Shown here: piece by piece, positions 42,305-52,312 of the stretch
How positions within the stretch are numbered: the first letter of the stretch is position 1
Layout: every line of letters begins with the position of its first letter
Source: CBDCKN01 sp965219035
GTDB lineage: Bacteria; Gemmatimonadota; Gemmatimonadetes; Longimicrobiales; Gaopeijiaceae
DNA length: 64,000 bases
Assembly: GCA_965219035.1 (NCBI GenBank)
Contig: CBDCMR010000004.1
Coordinates: 1,178,001 to 1,242,000, forward strand
Reading direction: 5' to 3'
Notes under the pieces: model-generated
The model's database searches: none
Told to the model about the DNA's origin: nothing
What the model saw: the letters and a program-made list of their open reading frames with translations, nothing else
Position numbers and translations under genes: made by a program

Positions 42305-42941
42305 GTCCGAGTCACCGGATCGCCGCGAGATCGCCCTCGATGCCCTGCAGGACTTCGGATCGCAGGTCTGGGATGGCGTACTGAGATATCTGGAGGACCC
42401 CGAGTGGGAGGTGATCCGGAACATGCTCCTGCTGATTCAAAGGTTGGACGACGTTCACGAGAACTTCGACGTCATGGAGTTCCTCAGCCACCCCGACCCC
42501 AGGGTGAGGCGCGAGGCGTTCCCGCTGGCGATCCGCGGCGGATTCCGCCAGAAGACCCTTGCCAATGCCCTGGCGGACGACGACGAGTTCGTCGTCCGCA
42601 TGGCACTGCTCGAGCTCGGGGAGTCCCTGCCGGAAATGGTCGTGCCCATCCTCGTCAACCGCGTCGTTCTGGGGGAGCGCAGCCCCGAGATCAGGGTCTT
42701 CGGGATCCGCACGGCCGGCCTGTCCAGGTCGCCGCTCGTGCTGGAGACGCTTCTGATCATGACGAAAGTCGGAAAGACGATCTTCGGCCGACCGATACTG
42801 GCGCCCAAGTCCATGGAGGTTCTAGCCGCCCTGGGGACGCTGGCCCGTTTCTGGCCCGACGAGGCCCGAGCCGCGAAGATCCTCAAGGCGGCGCGACGTT
42901 CGAAGGATCCCGAGATCAAAGCGGCCGGAGGCACATCTTGA
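42305..42941 (+). CDS. HEAT-repeat C-terminal part of the preceding gene
   Basis: In frame 3 relative to the upstream piece, the peptide ESPDRREIALDALQDFG, VLRYLEDPEWEVIRNMLLLI, HPDPRVRREAFPLAI, DDDEFVVRMALLELGE and DEARAAKILKAARRSKDPEIK shows four to five HEAT-like helical pairs. The first start codon in this frame is GTG at 42411, but the sense upstream indicates a natural fusion with 40847-42304. The stop overlaps the next TTG start (TTGA). Confidence 0.6.
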
Positions 42942-44176
42942 GCTCGAGCGTCACCGAGTTCCTCACGAATCTGGCTCAGACCGTGTCGACCATGACCCTC
43001 TACGAGGAGGGCCATCCGGCTCGCGAACGGGCCGTCGACGACACTCTGGACGCCATCCTCCGACTGCAGGAGGAGATTCCCACTCCCGACTTCACCTTCG
43101 TAGGCAACGAGATCGTATTCCAGGGCCGGCCCCTTCATGCGCTCAAGCGGTGGGAATGGGGCTCGCGATTGGGTGCCGTCGGGATCCAGAGGCTGGAGTT
43201 CACCGGTCCGGTGACCCGGGAAGATCTGGAGGTCTTCCTCGACGACGTCCATGCTCGCCTCACCGACGAAACTCGCAGTTCGGCCGAAGCCCGCCATTCA
43301 CGGCCTACGGTAATCCAGTACGGGATAGTGGGGATCAAGAGACAGGAACGGCAACCGGAAGGTGGAGAGGGGCGTTCGGCCGGGGAGGAGTTGACGTACA
43401 CGCTTCAGGAAGAGGTGGAAGCGGTGGATTGGATCCACCGCGAACTCAAGGAGGACGGTGGCCTGCACCTACTCGAAGCCGAGGCCATCGTCCGCTCACT
43501 CACCGTCGCCATGCACGGCGATCAGCAGTTCCTCATGCCGCTGCTCAAGCTGAAGCGATTCGATCAGTACACCACCACCCACGCCATGAACGTTTCTGTG
43601 CTGGCCATGGCGTTGGCCGAATTCATCGGGTTGGAGCCCAAGGAGGTCAGGGCGTTCGGCGTCAGCGGCCTCATGCACGATCTCGGCAAGGTCACCATAC
43701 CCGAGGACATCCTCAACAAGCCCGGGAAGCTCACGGACGAAGAGCGCACCGTGATGAACAACCATACCATCGCCGGCGCGCAGATCATCATCGAGACCCA
43801 AGAGCAGCTGGATCTGGCGGCCGTCGTGGCGTACGAGCACCACATCAAGATCGACGGGGGCGGATATCCCTCGCTGCGCTTCCCCCGGGTCTGCCATCAG
43901 GCCAGCAACCTGGTGCACGTCTGCGACGTCTTCGACGCATTGCGGACGGATCACCCGTATCGGGGTGCGTGGGAAACGGAGCGGGTACTAGGCCTTCTGG
44001 ACGAGGGCTCTGGAACCGAGTTCGACCACGACCTGGCCCAGTCCTTCGTTCGCATGATGCGCCAGTGGGAGGGTCAGATCGCCGTGGTGCACCAGGAGGA
44101 TGAGGCTCTCCCCACCGGGGCGCCCGTCGAGCCCACGGATGCCCTGTGCCCTCGACTGGCCGAGACACTTTGGTAA
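42938..44176 (+). CDS. HD-GYP phosphodiesterase-like protein
   Basis: 412 residues with TTG start overlapping the HEAT gene stop. The N-terminal domain (residues 3-110: VTEFLTNLAQTVSTMTLYEEG, HPARERAVDDTLDAILRL, NEIVFQGRPL, LEFTGPVTREDLEVFLDD) resembles that of the preceding gene. The catalytic domain has HAMNVSVLAMALAE, the HD in LMHDLGKVTIPEDIL, the EEH-like VAYEHHIKIDGGGYPS with the GYP residues, and a late CDVFDALRTDHPYRGAW. It may hydrolyse cyclic di-GMP in the cytoplasm. Coupling implies that the HEAT protein regulates it or acts in the same complex. Confidence 0.85.
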   Translation: MSSSVTEFLTNLAQTVSTMTLYEEGHPARERAVDDTLDAILRLQEEIPTPDFTFVGNEIVFQGRPLHALKRWEWGSRLGAVGIQRLEFTGPVTREDLEVFLDDVHARLTDETRSSAEARHSRPTVIQYGIVGIKRQERQPEGGEGRSAGEELTYTLQEEVEAVDWIHRELKEDGGLHLLEAEAIVRSLTVAMHGDQQFLMPLLKLKRFDQYTTTHAMNVSVLAMALAEFIGLEPKEVRAFGVSGLMHDLGKVTIPEDILNKPGKLTDEERTVMNNHTIAGAQIIIETQEQLDLAAVVAYEHHIKIDGGGYPSLRFPRVCHQASNLVHVCDVFDALRTDHPYRGAWETERVLGLLDEGSGTEFDHDLAQSFVRMMRQWEGQIAVVHQEDEALPTGAPVEPTDALCPRLAETLW

Positions 44177-44261
44177 CGGGACACTACCCGGGCCAGGAGG
44201 ATCGAGCCGGGGGGAAGGGTCCGGCCGTCCGGCCGGGGGGGCGAGCCGGCCTTGGAAGCCC

Positions 44262-45434
44262 TCAGCCCCCGCCCTGGGCGAAGGCCCGCAGCCGCTCGCC
44301 TGCTACCTCCAGGGTTTCCGCTCTCTTGCAGAAGGCGAAGCGGACCAGAGAGCGACCCAGCTCGGGGTCCGAGTAGAAGCTCGAGCCCGGGACCGGCGCC
44401 ACGCCTGCGTCTCTCGCCAACCGTCGCGCGAAGACATCGTCGGGCTCGTCGCTGAGAGCCGAGAAGTCCGCCAGCATGTAGTACGCACCCTGGGGCTTCT
44501 CGCACCGGAAGCCCGCCTCGGCCAGGCCCCGGTACAAGGCCTCGCGTCTTACCCGATAGTCATCGATCATCGTCTCGTAATATGTCCCTCCTAGCTCCTC
44601 CATGCCCACGGCGCAGGCCTCCTGTAAGGGAGCCGGCGCCCCCACGGTAAGGAAGTCGTGGACCTTCCGGATGGCGTCCGTGAGGTCCGGCGGAGCGATG
44701 ATGGTACCGATGCGCCAGCCGGTGATGCTGAAGGTCTTGGAGAGGCCGCTCACCGTGATAGTCCGGTCGCGCATCCCGTCGAGGGTGGCCATGGGGATGT
44801 GCTCACCCTCGTAGTAGATGTGCTCGTAGATCTCGTCGGTGATGGCCAGCAGATCGTGCTTGCGGCAGATGTCGGCGAGCGCCTCGAGCTCGCTTCGATC
44901 GAGGACCCGGCCTGTCGGATTGTTGGGCGTGTTGATCACGATGGCCCGGGTGCGATCCGTCACACCGGATGCCAGGCGATCAGGATCCAGCCGGAAGCCG
45001 GGGGGCTCTAGCGGAAGAGAGACCGGCCTTGCCTCCGAGAGGATGGCATCGGGGCCGTAGTTCTCGTAGAAGGGCTCCAGCACGATCACCTCGTCCCCTG
45101 GGTCGATGACCGCGAGCATGATGCTGGCCATGGCCTCCGTGGCACCGCATGTGACGGTGATCTCCCGCTCGCCGTCCACCGCCATCCCGTACCAGCGCTC
45201 GTACTTGGCCACGAGGGCGTCGCGCATGCGAGGCGATCCCCACGTGACGGCGTATTGGTTCACGTCGGCCTGGATTGCCTCGCACGCAGCGTCCTTCAGC
45301 CCTTGGGGAGCCGGGAAGTCGGGAAAGCCCTGCGCGAGATTGATGGCGTCGTGTTCATGCGCCACGCGAGTCATCTCCCGGATGACCGACTCCGTGAAGC
45401 CGTGGGTTCTCCGTGCCGTCCGCAGTGGGGTCAT
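44262..45434 (-). CDS. Class I/II PLP aminotransferase
   Basis: 390 residues of the aspartate/kynurenine/methionine aminotransferase group. Seen: INLAQGFPDFPAPQGL, YAVTWGSPRMRDALVAKYERWYG, VTCGATEAMASIMLAVIDPGDEVIVLEPFYENY, INTPNNPTGRVLDRSEL, TDEIYEHIYYEG with the PLP Asp-x-Tyr, SGLSKTFSITGWRIGT with the Schiff-base Lys, and the late Arg in RFAFCKR. ATG at 45434 chosen. Substrate not certain. Confidence 0.9.
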   Translation of the reverse strand: MTPLRTARRTHGFTESVIREMTRVAHEHDAINLAQGFPDFPAPQGLKDAACEAIQADVNQYAVTWGSPRMRDALVAKYERWYGMAVDGEREITVTCGATEAMASIMLAVIDPGDEVIVLEPFYENYGPDAILSEARPVSLPLEPPGFRLDPDRLASGVTDRTRAIVINTPNNPTGRVLDRSELEALADICRKHDLLAITDEIYEHIYYEGEHIPMATLDGMRDRTITVSGLSKTFSITGWRIGTIIAPPDLTDAIRKVHDFLTVGAPAPLQEACAVGMEELGGTYYETMIDDYRVRREALYRGLAEAGFRCEKPQGAYYMLADFSALSDEPDDVFARRLARDAGVAPVPGSSFYSDPELGRSLVRFAFCKRAETLEVAGERLRAFAQGGG

Positions 45435-45620
45435 ATGGGCTCGCGATCTGGGTCCGTTGTGAGAAGCCCAAGGGTATGTCGGCAACCGGTCGGGGGGCAA
45501 CAGATGGACGCGTCCGACACTCGCGACGGCGATATGCGAGGCGACCCGGGAGGCGTGGCGGCTGGCGGGGCGACCGCCTACTCTTCGAGGGTGGATCACT
45601 TCCAGACAAGCCGTCCTGCA

Positions 45621-46265
45621 ATGAGCGAACGAAACCCGAGTTCAACTCGAACGCGTGGCCCACCACTGATCGCGTGCGGGTTTCTCTGGGTAGCGGGGGG
45701 TCTCGCTCCCGCGGCGTCACAGGCCCAGCTCTCCGTGGTGCAGATGGAGGTGCACGGAGGGGCCTCGATCCCGGTGGCGGAATTCGCCGGCCTCGAGGGT
45801 TGGGAGGGCGAGGCTTCCACAGACGCCAGCTTCGGTGTCCACTTCGCGTTGACCCGCGGCCATCTCGCCTACCTGGTGGGCTTCAGTGAGCATCGCTTCA
45901 AGTGTCCGGAGGCGGGATGCAGTGCCGAGACGGACCTGGTCTCGACGTCGTGGGACATCGGCCTGCGCATCAACCTGCGAACGTCCGGCGTGGTGCCATG
46001 GCTCCGCCTGGGAACCGTCGCGGCCCTGCTGGAGGCGGATCTGGGAACGGCCGGATCGACGGGGGCGACGGCTGCAACGGTGCGCGAGGAATCGGATCGC
46101 CGTTGGGGATTCGAGGCCGGAGCCGGCATCCTGATTCCGGTGGCCGACCGGTTCGGACTGAGTCCGGGAGTGCGTTACGGAAGGGTCGACCTCGACCTGG
46201 CCTCCCGGGGAGTGCTCCGGGAGCGCTACCTCGTCGTCGACCTCGGGTTCGTGTTGGGCTTCTAG
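45621..46265 (+). CDS. Small outer-membrane beta-barrel protein
   Basis: 214 residues. Signal peptide PLIACGFLWVAGGLAPAASQA. Strand-rich mature part: LSVVQMEVHGGASIPVAEF, ASFGVHFALTRGHLAYLVGF, STSWDIGLRINLRTSGVVPW, GFEAGAGILIPVADRFGLSP, and terminal strand RYLVVDLGFVLGF ending in Phe, typical for BAM-inserted barrels. A Cys pair (CPEAGC) lies in one loop. ATG at 45621 chosen at the leader. Unknown role. Confidence 0.65.
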   Translation: MSERNPSSTRTRGPPLIACGFLWVAGGLAPAASQAQLSVVQMEVHGGASIPVAEFAGLEGWEGEASTDASFGVHFALTRGHLAYLVGFSEHRFKCPEAGCSAETDLVSTSWDIGLRINLRTSGVVPWLRLGTVAALLEADLGTAGSTGATAATVREESDRRWGFEAGAGILIPVADRFGLSPGVRYGRVDLDLASRGVLRERYLVVDLGFVLGF

Positions 46266-46271
46266 TGGCCC

Positions 46272-47852
46272 CTAGTCGTCCGCCGGCTCGGAGCGGGCCT
46301 TCACCTTCCGCAGTCCTAGGAGCGCGCCCTCGAAGACATCCTTCAGACCTGGGTCGTAGCGAGTGCCGAAGGACGCCCGGATCTCCTCCACGGCGGCATC
46401 GAAGGAGAAGGCATCCCTGAAGGCCCGAGAACTCGTCATGGCGGCGAGGGCGTCGGCGATGGCAATGATTCGCGCCGCGAGTGGAATGGTGTCGCTTGCG
46501 AGCCCGTCGGGATAACCGCCGCCATCCCATCTCTCGTGATGCCAGGTCACGGCCGCGTCCACAGCAGCGTCCCGGAGGAGAGGAGCCATGAGCTGCCGCC
46601 CCACGATCGGGTGGGTGCGCATGTCGGCCCACTCATCCTCGTCAAGTGGGCCCTCCTTGTTCAGGAGTGCCTCGGACAAGGAGATCTTTCCGATGTCGTG
46701 AACCAAACCACCCAGCCGAAGCGCCTGCGGGTCCAGCATCGCACCCTCCGAGTCCAAGGTCTTGGCTAGCTCGAGGGCCATGGCGCCGACCGTCTCCCCA
46801 TGGCCGATCGTCGAGGGGTCCTTCGCCTCCACCGCCCGGACTAGAGCCAACGCTCCCTCCTCAACGTGGCTCCGGACGTCGTCTTTCCCCCCTGCGGCCC
46901 CCGCAGACCGCTGCTCGGCACGGTCCGCCACGAACCGATCTGGCTCCACTCGTTCCACTTCGAGCATCGGGGCCTCACCGGAGACCGGATCGAGGAGGCT
47001 CGTGCCGAAGAGGCGCACGGTGTTGCGCCCGTCACGCTTGGCTCGATAGAGCGCGTGATCGGCGGCCGCCAACAGCTCGTCGGGTGTGCCCATGCTGGGA
47101 TGGTGCGGCGCCACGCCGGCGCACACCGTGAGAGGGCCATTGCCCAGCTTTTGGGCTGTGAGCGTAGCCCGGACGCGCTCGGCGAACACCACGGCTCCGT
47201 CCAGGCCGGACCCCGCCAGAATCGAGAGAAACTCCTCCCCCCCGAAGCGGGCCGAGAGGTTCATGCGACGGGTGGTCTTGGCGAGGATATCGGCGAAGAC
47301 CTTCAGCGCCTCGTCGCCCGCGGGGTGGCCATAGCTGTCGTTGTACTCCTTGAAGTTGTCCAGGTCGAACAGAACCACGCACAAGAGGCGTCCACGCTGA
47401 GCGGCGGCGAACTCGTTCTCAAGGAACACGCGGGCGTGGCGCCGGTTCGGGAGGTGGGTCAGGCCGTCTTCGAAGGCCATCCCCTCCATCCGCTTCTTGT
47501 CGCGTAGAAGAACCTCCGCCAACGAACCGATGCAGAGGGTGATGGCGATGTACGCCACCACCACCCCGACGAGGCCGTCGGGAATGGTCAGCCCCATGAG
47601 TAGGGCGACGACCTCGGTGATGGACAGCGTCGCCATCCCAGCCGCGAGCGCCAGGGCCGCACCCCTCCAGCCTTTGTAGTAGGCCAGGAGGAAAGCCGGG
47701 GTCAGGGCCAAGAGCCAGATGAGGACGCCCTGCTCCCCCAGCATTTCGGGTACCAGAAGCGCGGCTCCGGCCGGCACCACGAGGGCGCCGAGCGAGATGT
47801 ACAGTGCTTGAGCAGGTACGCCCTTCGGGACCCCGTCATCGGGTGCCGTCAT
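46272..47852 (-). CDS. GGDEF diguanylate cyclase fused to HD-GYP phosphodiesterase
   Basis: 526 residues. Five to six N-terminal membrane helices, then GGDEF: FEDGLTHLPNRRHAR, VVLFDLDNFKEYNDSYGH and the active loop ARFGGEEFLSIL (GGEEF). The C-terminal HD-GYP has VHDIGKISLSEALLN, THPIVGRQLMAPL and HHERWDGGGYPDGL, with HD and GYP intact. So one protein could both make and degrade cyclic di-GMP. The membrane part suggests sensing at the inner membrane. Convergent with the barrel gene. Confidence 0.92.
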   Translation of the reverse strand: MTAPDDGVPKGVPAQALYISLGALVVPAGAALLVPEMLGEQGVLIWLLALTPAFLLAYYKGWRGAALALAAGMATLSITEVVALLMGLTIPDGLVGVVVAYIAITLCIGSLAEVLLRDKKRMEGMAFEDGLTHLPNRRHARVFLENEFAAAQRGRLLCVVLFDLDNFKEYNDSYGHPAGDEALKVFADILAKTTRRMNLSARFGGEEFLSILAGSGLDGAVVFAERVRATLTAQKLGNGPLTVCAGVAPHHPSMGTPDELLAAADHALYRAKRDGRNTVRLFGTSLLDPVSGEAPMLEVERVEPDRFVADRAEQRSAGAAGGKDDVRSHVEEGALALVRAVEAKDPSTIGHGETVGAMALELAKTLDSEGAMLDPQALRLGGLVHDIGKISLSEALLNKEGPLDEDEWADMRTHPIVGRQLMAPLLRDAAVDAAVTWHHERWDGGGYPDGLASDTIPLAARIIAIADALAAMTSSRAFRDAFSFDAAVEEIRASFGTRYDPGLKDVFEGALLGLRKVKARSEPADD

Positions 47853-48062
47853 CAGTACCGATCGCTTCCATGGCTAGGGTATCGAGGGCTCAGCAGGTCT
47901 GGCCTCTAAATATGTGCATATCTCCAGGTCCTCGGCACCATTCGGTTCCCGGCGGCGCCGGCCGCCGATTCAAGAACCACTCCGGTCCGGGTTGCGAGTC
48001 GGTACCCCGGCGAGGAGATTCTTCCGGTTCGCATCCCGCTGATCGACTTGGGAAGCTACTGC

Positions 48063-48551
48063 ATGACGGGAGGATTCTTGGCCGGACTCCACCTGCTCCT
48101 CCCCTTGCTCCTGGGCGTGACGTCGCTGCAGGGCCAGGTGAGGGAGCACCAGCTGGCCGCCATGCAGGCCCGAAGCATCGGTCCTGCGGGCATGAGTGGT
48201 CGCATCGCCACAATCGATGCCCTGGCGACCGATCCCGACGTCGTCTACGTGGGAGCGGCCACAGGCGGTGTCTGGAAGTCGACGAACGGAAGCCAGACGT
48301 GGAAGGCCGTCTTCGACAACCAGCGGGGTGTGGGCTCCGGGAGCGCCCCAGGCACCTCAGGTGTTGCCTGGTACGTACACGGTGCGGATCACCAGGGGGG
48401 GTGCCGAAAGTCGGCAGACCCTCGACGTTCTCCCCGATCCCAGGGTCGAAATCGAGATGACCGACCGGATCACAAAATACCAGGCCCTGAAGAGAGCGCG
48501 GGAGCTCAACGTCCCCTCGACCGAGCTGCAGCGGGCCACGAACAGCGTCTA
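48063..48551 (+). pseudogene. BNR/VPS10-type propeller protein remnant, N- and C-terminal ends joined
   Basis: ATG at 48063 gives a signal peptide (LAGLHLLLPLLLGVTSLQGQ) and the start of a sortilin/BNR propeller: MQARSIGPAGMSGRIATIDA, DPDVVYVGAATGGVWKSTNG, SQTWKAVFDN. At about 48340 it jumps to another frame with the family C-terminus, LPGTYTVRITRGGAESRQTL, stopping at 48551. Most of the roughly 1000-residue protein has been deleted. From 48552 to about 48750 further non-coding relics remain (RVLRLLESDARSVG, QRLQRRLDEVADFE). Confidence 0.75.
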
Positions 48552-48756
48552 GGGAGGGCGTCGACCGGGTTCTCAGGCTCCTGGAGTCCGACGCCCGGTC
48601 TGTCGGTGCGGCGCTCGCGACCTCCCGGCAACGCCTTCAGCGACGTCTCGATGAGGTTGCCGACTTCGAGGGTGTCGACCAGTATCGCTCGGGTGTGTCC
48701 GGCCTGTCGTCCTCGTACGATGCGCCGACGGAAGGCCAGGCATCGACCTGATCCGG

Positions 48757-50175
48757 ATGGAGAAGGCGCTGGACATCCTGACGGAGCGGATCAACGATTT
48801 CCTGTTGCTGGACGTGACCCGCTTCCGTAACCAGGTCGAGGCGGCCGATCTGAACACGGGCGTCCGCATCCGCGGCGTTCCGAGAGGGGCGTGGGTCCCC
48901 CACATCGAGCCCTCACACCATGATCCGCAGACGGCGTACGTGGTTCTGGAGGATCACCGCCGGGGGAACTGGGAGCCGTATGTCTACAAGACCGAAGACC
49001 TTGGGCAGAGCTGGAATATGTTGAACACTAATGGAATAGACGGCTTTGTTCATGTGATACATGAGGATCCAGAAGAGCCCAATTTGCTGTTCTTGGGCAC
49101 CGAGTTCGGGCTTCGCGTGAGTCTCGACGGGGGCGATTCCTGGATCCATTGGAACCATGGCGTCCCGCCGGCTCCGGTACGCGATCTGCGCATCCATCCC
49201 CGGGATCACGATCTGGTTGTCGGAACACACGGCCGGGGAGCCTACGTCATCGATGACATCCGGCCGCTTCGGGAAGCCGCCCGGGACGTGGGCCTGCCTG
49301 GTGACGTGCTGAGGGTGCTCCCCATGGCGCCCGCCCAGAAGCACGCCACGGCGGAAACCATCGGTTATCGCTCGGTTGGGCACGCCATGATGCTCGGTGC
49401 GATGCGCCCCTATGGGGCCCTCATCAACTACTGGGTGGGAGTGGAAGGCGGCAAGGAAGCCACCATCGACATTCTCGACGTAGATGGAAATTCGATACGG
49501 ACGCTGAGCGGATCCGGCGAGTTGGGGGTCAATCGGGTCGTCTGGAACCTGCGCCGCAGCGGTGAGAGCGAGCCTGAGGAGGAGGGTTCGGAGGTGCTGG
49601 GGGGTATGTATACGGTACGTGTCACGTTGGGTGATTCGGTGTCGACGGGAGAAGTCACCGTGCTGGAGGATAGCCGTGAGGACATCTCCCTGACGCGACG
49701 GATCGCCAAGCTCCAGGCCGTGGAGCGCGCCCAGACCATGACCACCGCCCTCAGCGACGCTCAGCAACGCCTGGAGCGTGCGATCCGGACCGCCGAGACC
49801 GTGCAGGAGTCTCTTCGCGGGCGAGATGGGGGAGATGATCTCCGGGGGGAGGGTGCGGAGCTCCAAGAATCCCTCGAGGAGATGCGAGAGCGCCTCTTCA
49901 CGGGCCCGCCGTGCCAGGGCATATGCGGACGAAGCAGGCTGACGTCCAACACGGTGCGGCGACCCCTCCGCTTTCTGGGGAGCTCGCCAGATGCACCGAC
50001 GGCCAACGAGCGCCTCATGCTCGCACAGGCGGAAGAGGCGCTCCAGGGCATCATCGACGAGGTGAACGCCATCTTCGACGGCGCGGTTGCGGCCTATAGC
50101 CGGCGCCTTCAAGAGGCCGGATACTCGCCCTTCCCCGAGGCCGATCCCCTCAGGATCCGCATGGAGCAACGCTGA
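48757..50175 (+). pseudogene. BNR/VPS10-type propeller protein, C-terminal half
   Basis: 472 codons without signal peptide. Seen: WVPHIEPSHHDPQTAYVVLE, YKTEDLGQSWNML, EDPEEPNLLFLGTEFGLRVSLDGGDSWIHWN, HPRDHDLVVGTHGRGAYVIDD, then YTVRVTLGDSVSTGEVTVLED and a coiled-coil end (AQTMTTALSDAQQRLERAI). These are the last propeller blades and C-terminal domains of the family, so this is the second, longer remnant or the rest of the same array. A start at 48757 would make a protein lacking export signal. Confidence 0.7.
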
Positions 50176-50177
50176 CC

Positions 50178-51101
50178 GTGCTACGCGGACTGCTGCTCTG
50201 GGGCTCCAAGAACCGGTTTCTGGCCGAGCGTCTCCCCCGGTTCCGCTTCGTGCAGCGTGCGGTTCGACGATTCATGCCGGGGGAGACCCCGGAGGCCGCG
50301 ATGACGGAGGCCCTCCGCCTCCAGAAGTCGCGCATGAGCACGCTGTTCACGTTCCTGGGTGAGAACATCGCCGAGCCTCGGGAGGCGCTGGAGGTGGTGG
50401 AGCACTACCAGGAAGTGCTCAATGAGCTCGACCGCCGTGACTTGGACGTGGAGATCTCGTTGAAGCTCACCCAGCTCGGCGTCGACCTGGGTCGCGATCT
50501 GGCGGCCGCCAACCTGGAGACCATCCTTTCGCTGGCCGAAGAGCTGAACCGCTTCGTGTGGATCGACATCGAGGCGAGCCGTTATGTGGACGTCACTCTG
50601 GACATCTACAAAGGCGCCCGGGCCCGCTACGAGAACACGGGCCTCTGCCTCCAGGCCTATCTCTACCGCACCGCCGAGGACCTGGAAGAGCTCCTGCCTC
50701 TCCAGCCGGCCATCCGTCTGGTGAAGGGCGCCTACGCCGAGCCGGCCGACGTCGCGTTCCCCAGGAAGAGGGACGTGGACAAGAAATACCTCGAGCTTTC
50801 GCGCCGTCTCCTCGACATCGTGGCGAACGGTGGCGTTCGTGCGGCCTTCGCCACTCACGACAGGACTCTCGTCGAGAAGATCCAGCAGGAAGCGGCGGCC
50901 CGGGGGATTCCCCGGGGTGAGGTGGAGTTCCAGATGCTCTACGGAATCAACACTTTGGAGCAGGAGCGGCTAGCCGGCGAGGGCTACAAGGTGAAGCCGC
51001 TGATCGCCTACGGATCCGCCTGGTTCCCCTGGTACATGAGGCGCCTGGCCGAGCGGCCGGCAAATCTCTGGTTCGTGGTCCGAACGGTGGTGTGGCGCTG
51101 A
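50178..51101 (+). CDS. Proline dehydrogenase
   Basis: Monofunctional FAD-dependent PRODH, first step of proline catabolism to glutamate. Seen: FTFLGENIAEPREALEVVEHY, ISLKLTQLGVDLGRDLA, FVWIDIEASRYVDVTLDIYKG, CLQAYLYRTAEDLEEL, IRLVKGAYAEPADVAFPRKRDVD, FATHDRTL, EFQMLYGI and the end AYGSAWFPWYMRRLAERPAN with the substrate-binding YxxRRxxE pattern. 307 residues as usual for bacterial monofunctional enzymes. GTG at 50178 directly after the BNR remnant. Overlaps the MFS gene by 10 bp. Confidence 0.95.
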   Translation: MLRGLLLWGSKNRFLAERLPRFRFVQRAVRRFMPGETPEAAMTEALRLQKSRMSTLFTFLGENIAEPREALEVVEHYQEVLNELDRRDLDVEISLKLTQLGVDLGRDLAAANLETILSLAEELNRFVWIDIEASRYVDVTLDIYKGARARYENTGLCLQAYLYRTAEDLEELLPLQPAIRLVKGAYAEPADVAFPRKRDVDKKYLELSRRLLDIVANGGVRAAFATHDRTLVEKIQQEAAARGIPRGEVEFQMLYGINTLEQERLAGEGYKVKPLIAYGSAWFPWYMRRLAERPANLWFVVRTVVWR

Positions 51102-52303
51102 AGGGCGATACCGATGGGCGCCGCTGGGGCATGCTGGCCCTGGTCTCGGTGGCTGTGCTCCTGGGGATGTCCGCCTGGTTCACGGCCAGTGCCGTTTCCC
51201 CAGTGCTGCAGGAGCGCTGGGGACTGAGCTCCAGCCAGGTCGGTTGGCTCACCACGCTCGTGCAGCTCGGGTTCGTTGCCGGAACGGCGCTGGCCGCCGT
51301 GTTGAACCTGGCGGATGTCGTCCCATCCCGCTGGTACTTCGCCTTGTCGGCTCTCCTGGCCGCCCTGTCCAACGCCGCGTTGGTGGTCGCGCCCGGCTAT
51401 GCGATCGCCCTGGTTTTCCGGTTCTTCACGGGCTTCTTCCTGGCAGGCGTCTATCCACCGGCCATGAAGATGATCGCCACCTGGTTCCAGAGCGCCCGGG
51501 GCATGGCCATCGGGACGGTAGTCGGTGCCCTCACGGTGGGGAAGGCCACGCCGTATCTGCTGAAGCTCATGGGGAGCGCACCGCTTTCCGTGGTGGTCCT
51601 AGGCGCGTCGGTAGGAGGGGCGGTGGGAGGCCTGCTGGTGGCTGCGGCGTACCGGGAAGGACCCTATCCGTTCCGACGCGCGCCATTCTCTTGGTCCCTC
51701 GTAGCCAAGGTGGTTCGGGACCGGCCGACGCGACTCGCAACCAGCGGATACCTGGGCCATATGTGGGAGTTGTACGCCATGTGGACCTGGGTGCCGGCCT
51801 TCCTGGCGGCCAGCGCGGCTGCCCGAGGCGCAGGTCTCGGAGTTTCGCCTTCCCCGGCCGTGGTAGACCTGGTGGGCTTCGGTGCCATCGCTGCCGGCGG
51901 CCTCGGGTGCGTGTGGGGTGGTATGGCCGCCGACAGGATCGGCCGGGAGCGGATCGTGAACCTCTCCATGGGGGTGAGCGGTGTGTGCTGTCTCGTCGTA
52001 GGCTTCCTCTTCGGCCAGAGCTACTGGCTGCTCGTCCCCGTGGTCCTGGTCTGGGGCTTCTTCGTGGTGGCCGACTCGGCCCAATTCAGCGCGCTCGTCA
52101 CGGAGGTGGCACCCCAGGAAGCAGTGGGTACGGCCCTCACGCTCCAGACCTCGGTCGGCTTCCTCCTGACCATGGTGACCATTCAGGGTGTGCCGCTCCT
52201 CACCGATTCCCTAGGCTGGCCATGGGCGTTCCCGATCCTGGTGCTGGGTCCGGTCTTCGGCATCGCCTCGATCAGGAGGATGGCGACCATGAAGAGCGTA
52301 TAG
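51092..52303 (+). CDS. Major facilitator superfamily transporter
   Basis: 403 residues, 12 membrane helices. First helices ALVSVAVLLGMSAWFTASAV; conserved loop after helix 2 (ALLAALSNAALVV), GFFLAGVYPPAMKMIATWF, then ARGMAIGTVVGALTVGKATPYL, and GGMAADRIGRERI (the loop 8-9 G-x-x-x-D-R motif). It resembles the nitrate/cyanate-type or CynX-like MFS groups; substrate unknown. GTG at 51092 lies inside the end of the proline dehydrogenase gene, so both are translated from one message. Confidence 0.88.
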   Translation: MALKGDTDGRRWGMLALVSVAVLLGMSAWFTASAVSPVLQERWGLSSSQVGWLTTLVQLGFVAGTALAAVLNLADVVPSRWYFALSALLAALSNAALVVAPGYAIALVFRFFTGFFLAGVYPPAMKMIATWFQSARGMAIGTVVGALTVGKATPYLLKLMGSAPLSVVVLGASVGGAVGGLLVAAAYREGPYPFRRAPFSWSLVAKVVRDRPTRLATSGYLGHMWELYAMWTWVPAFLAASAAARGAGLGVSPSPAVVDLVGFGAIAAGGLGCVWGGMAADRIGRERIVNLSMGVSGVCCLVVGFLFGQSYWLLVPVVLVWGFFVVADSAQFSALVTEVAPQEAVGTALTLQTSVGFLLTMVTIQGVPLLTDSLGWPWAFPILVLGPVFGIASIRRMATMKSV

Positions 52304-52312
52304 CGCTCGGGC

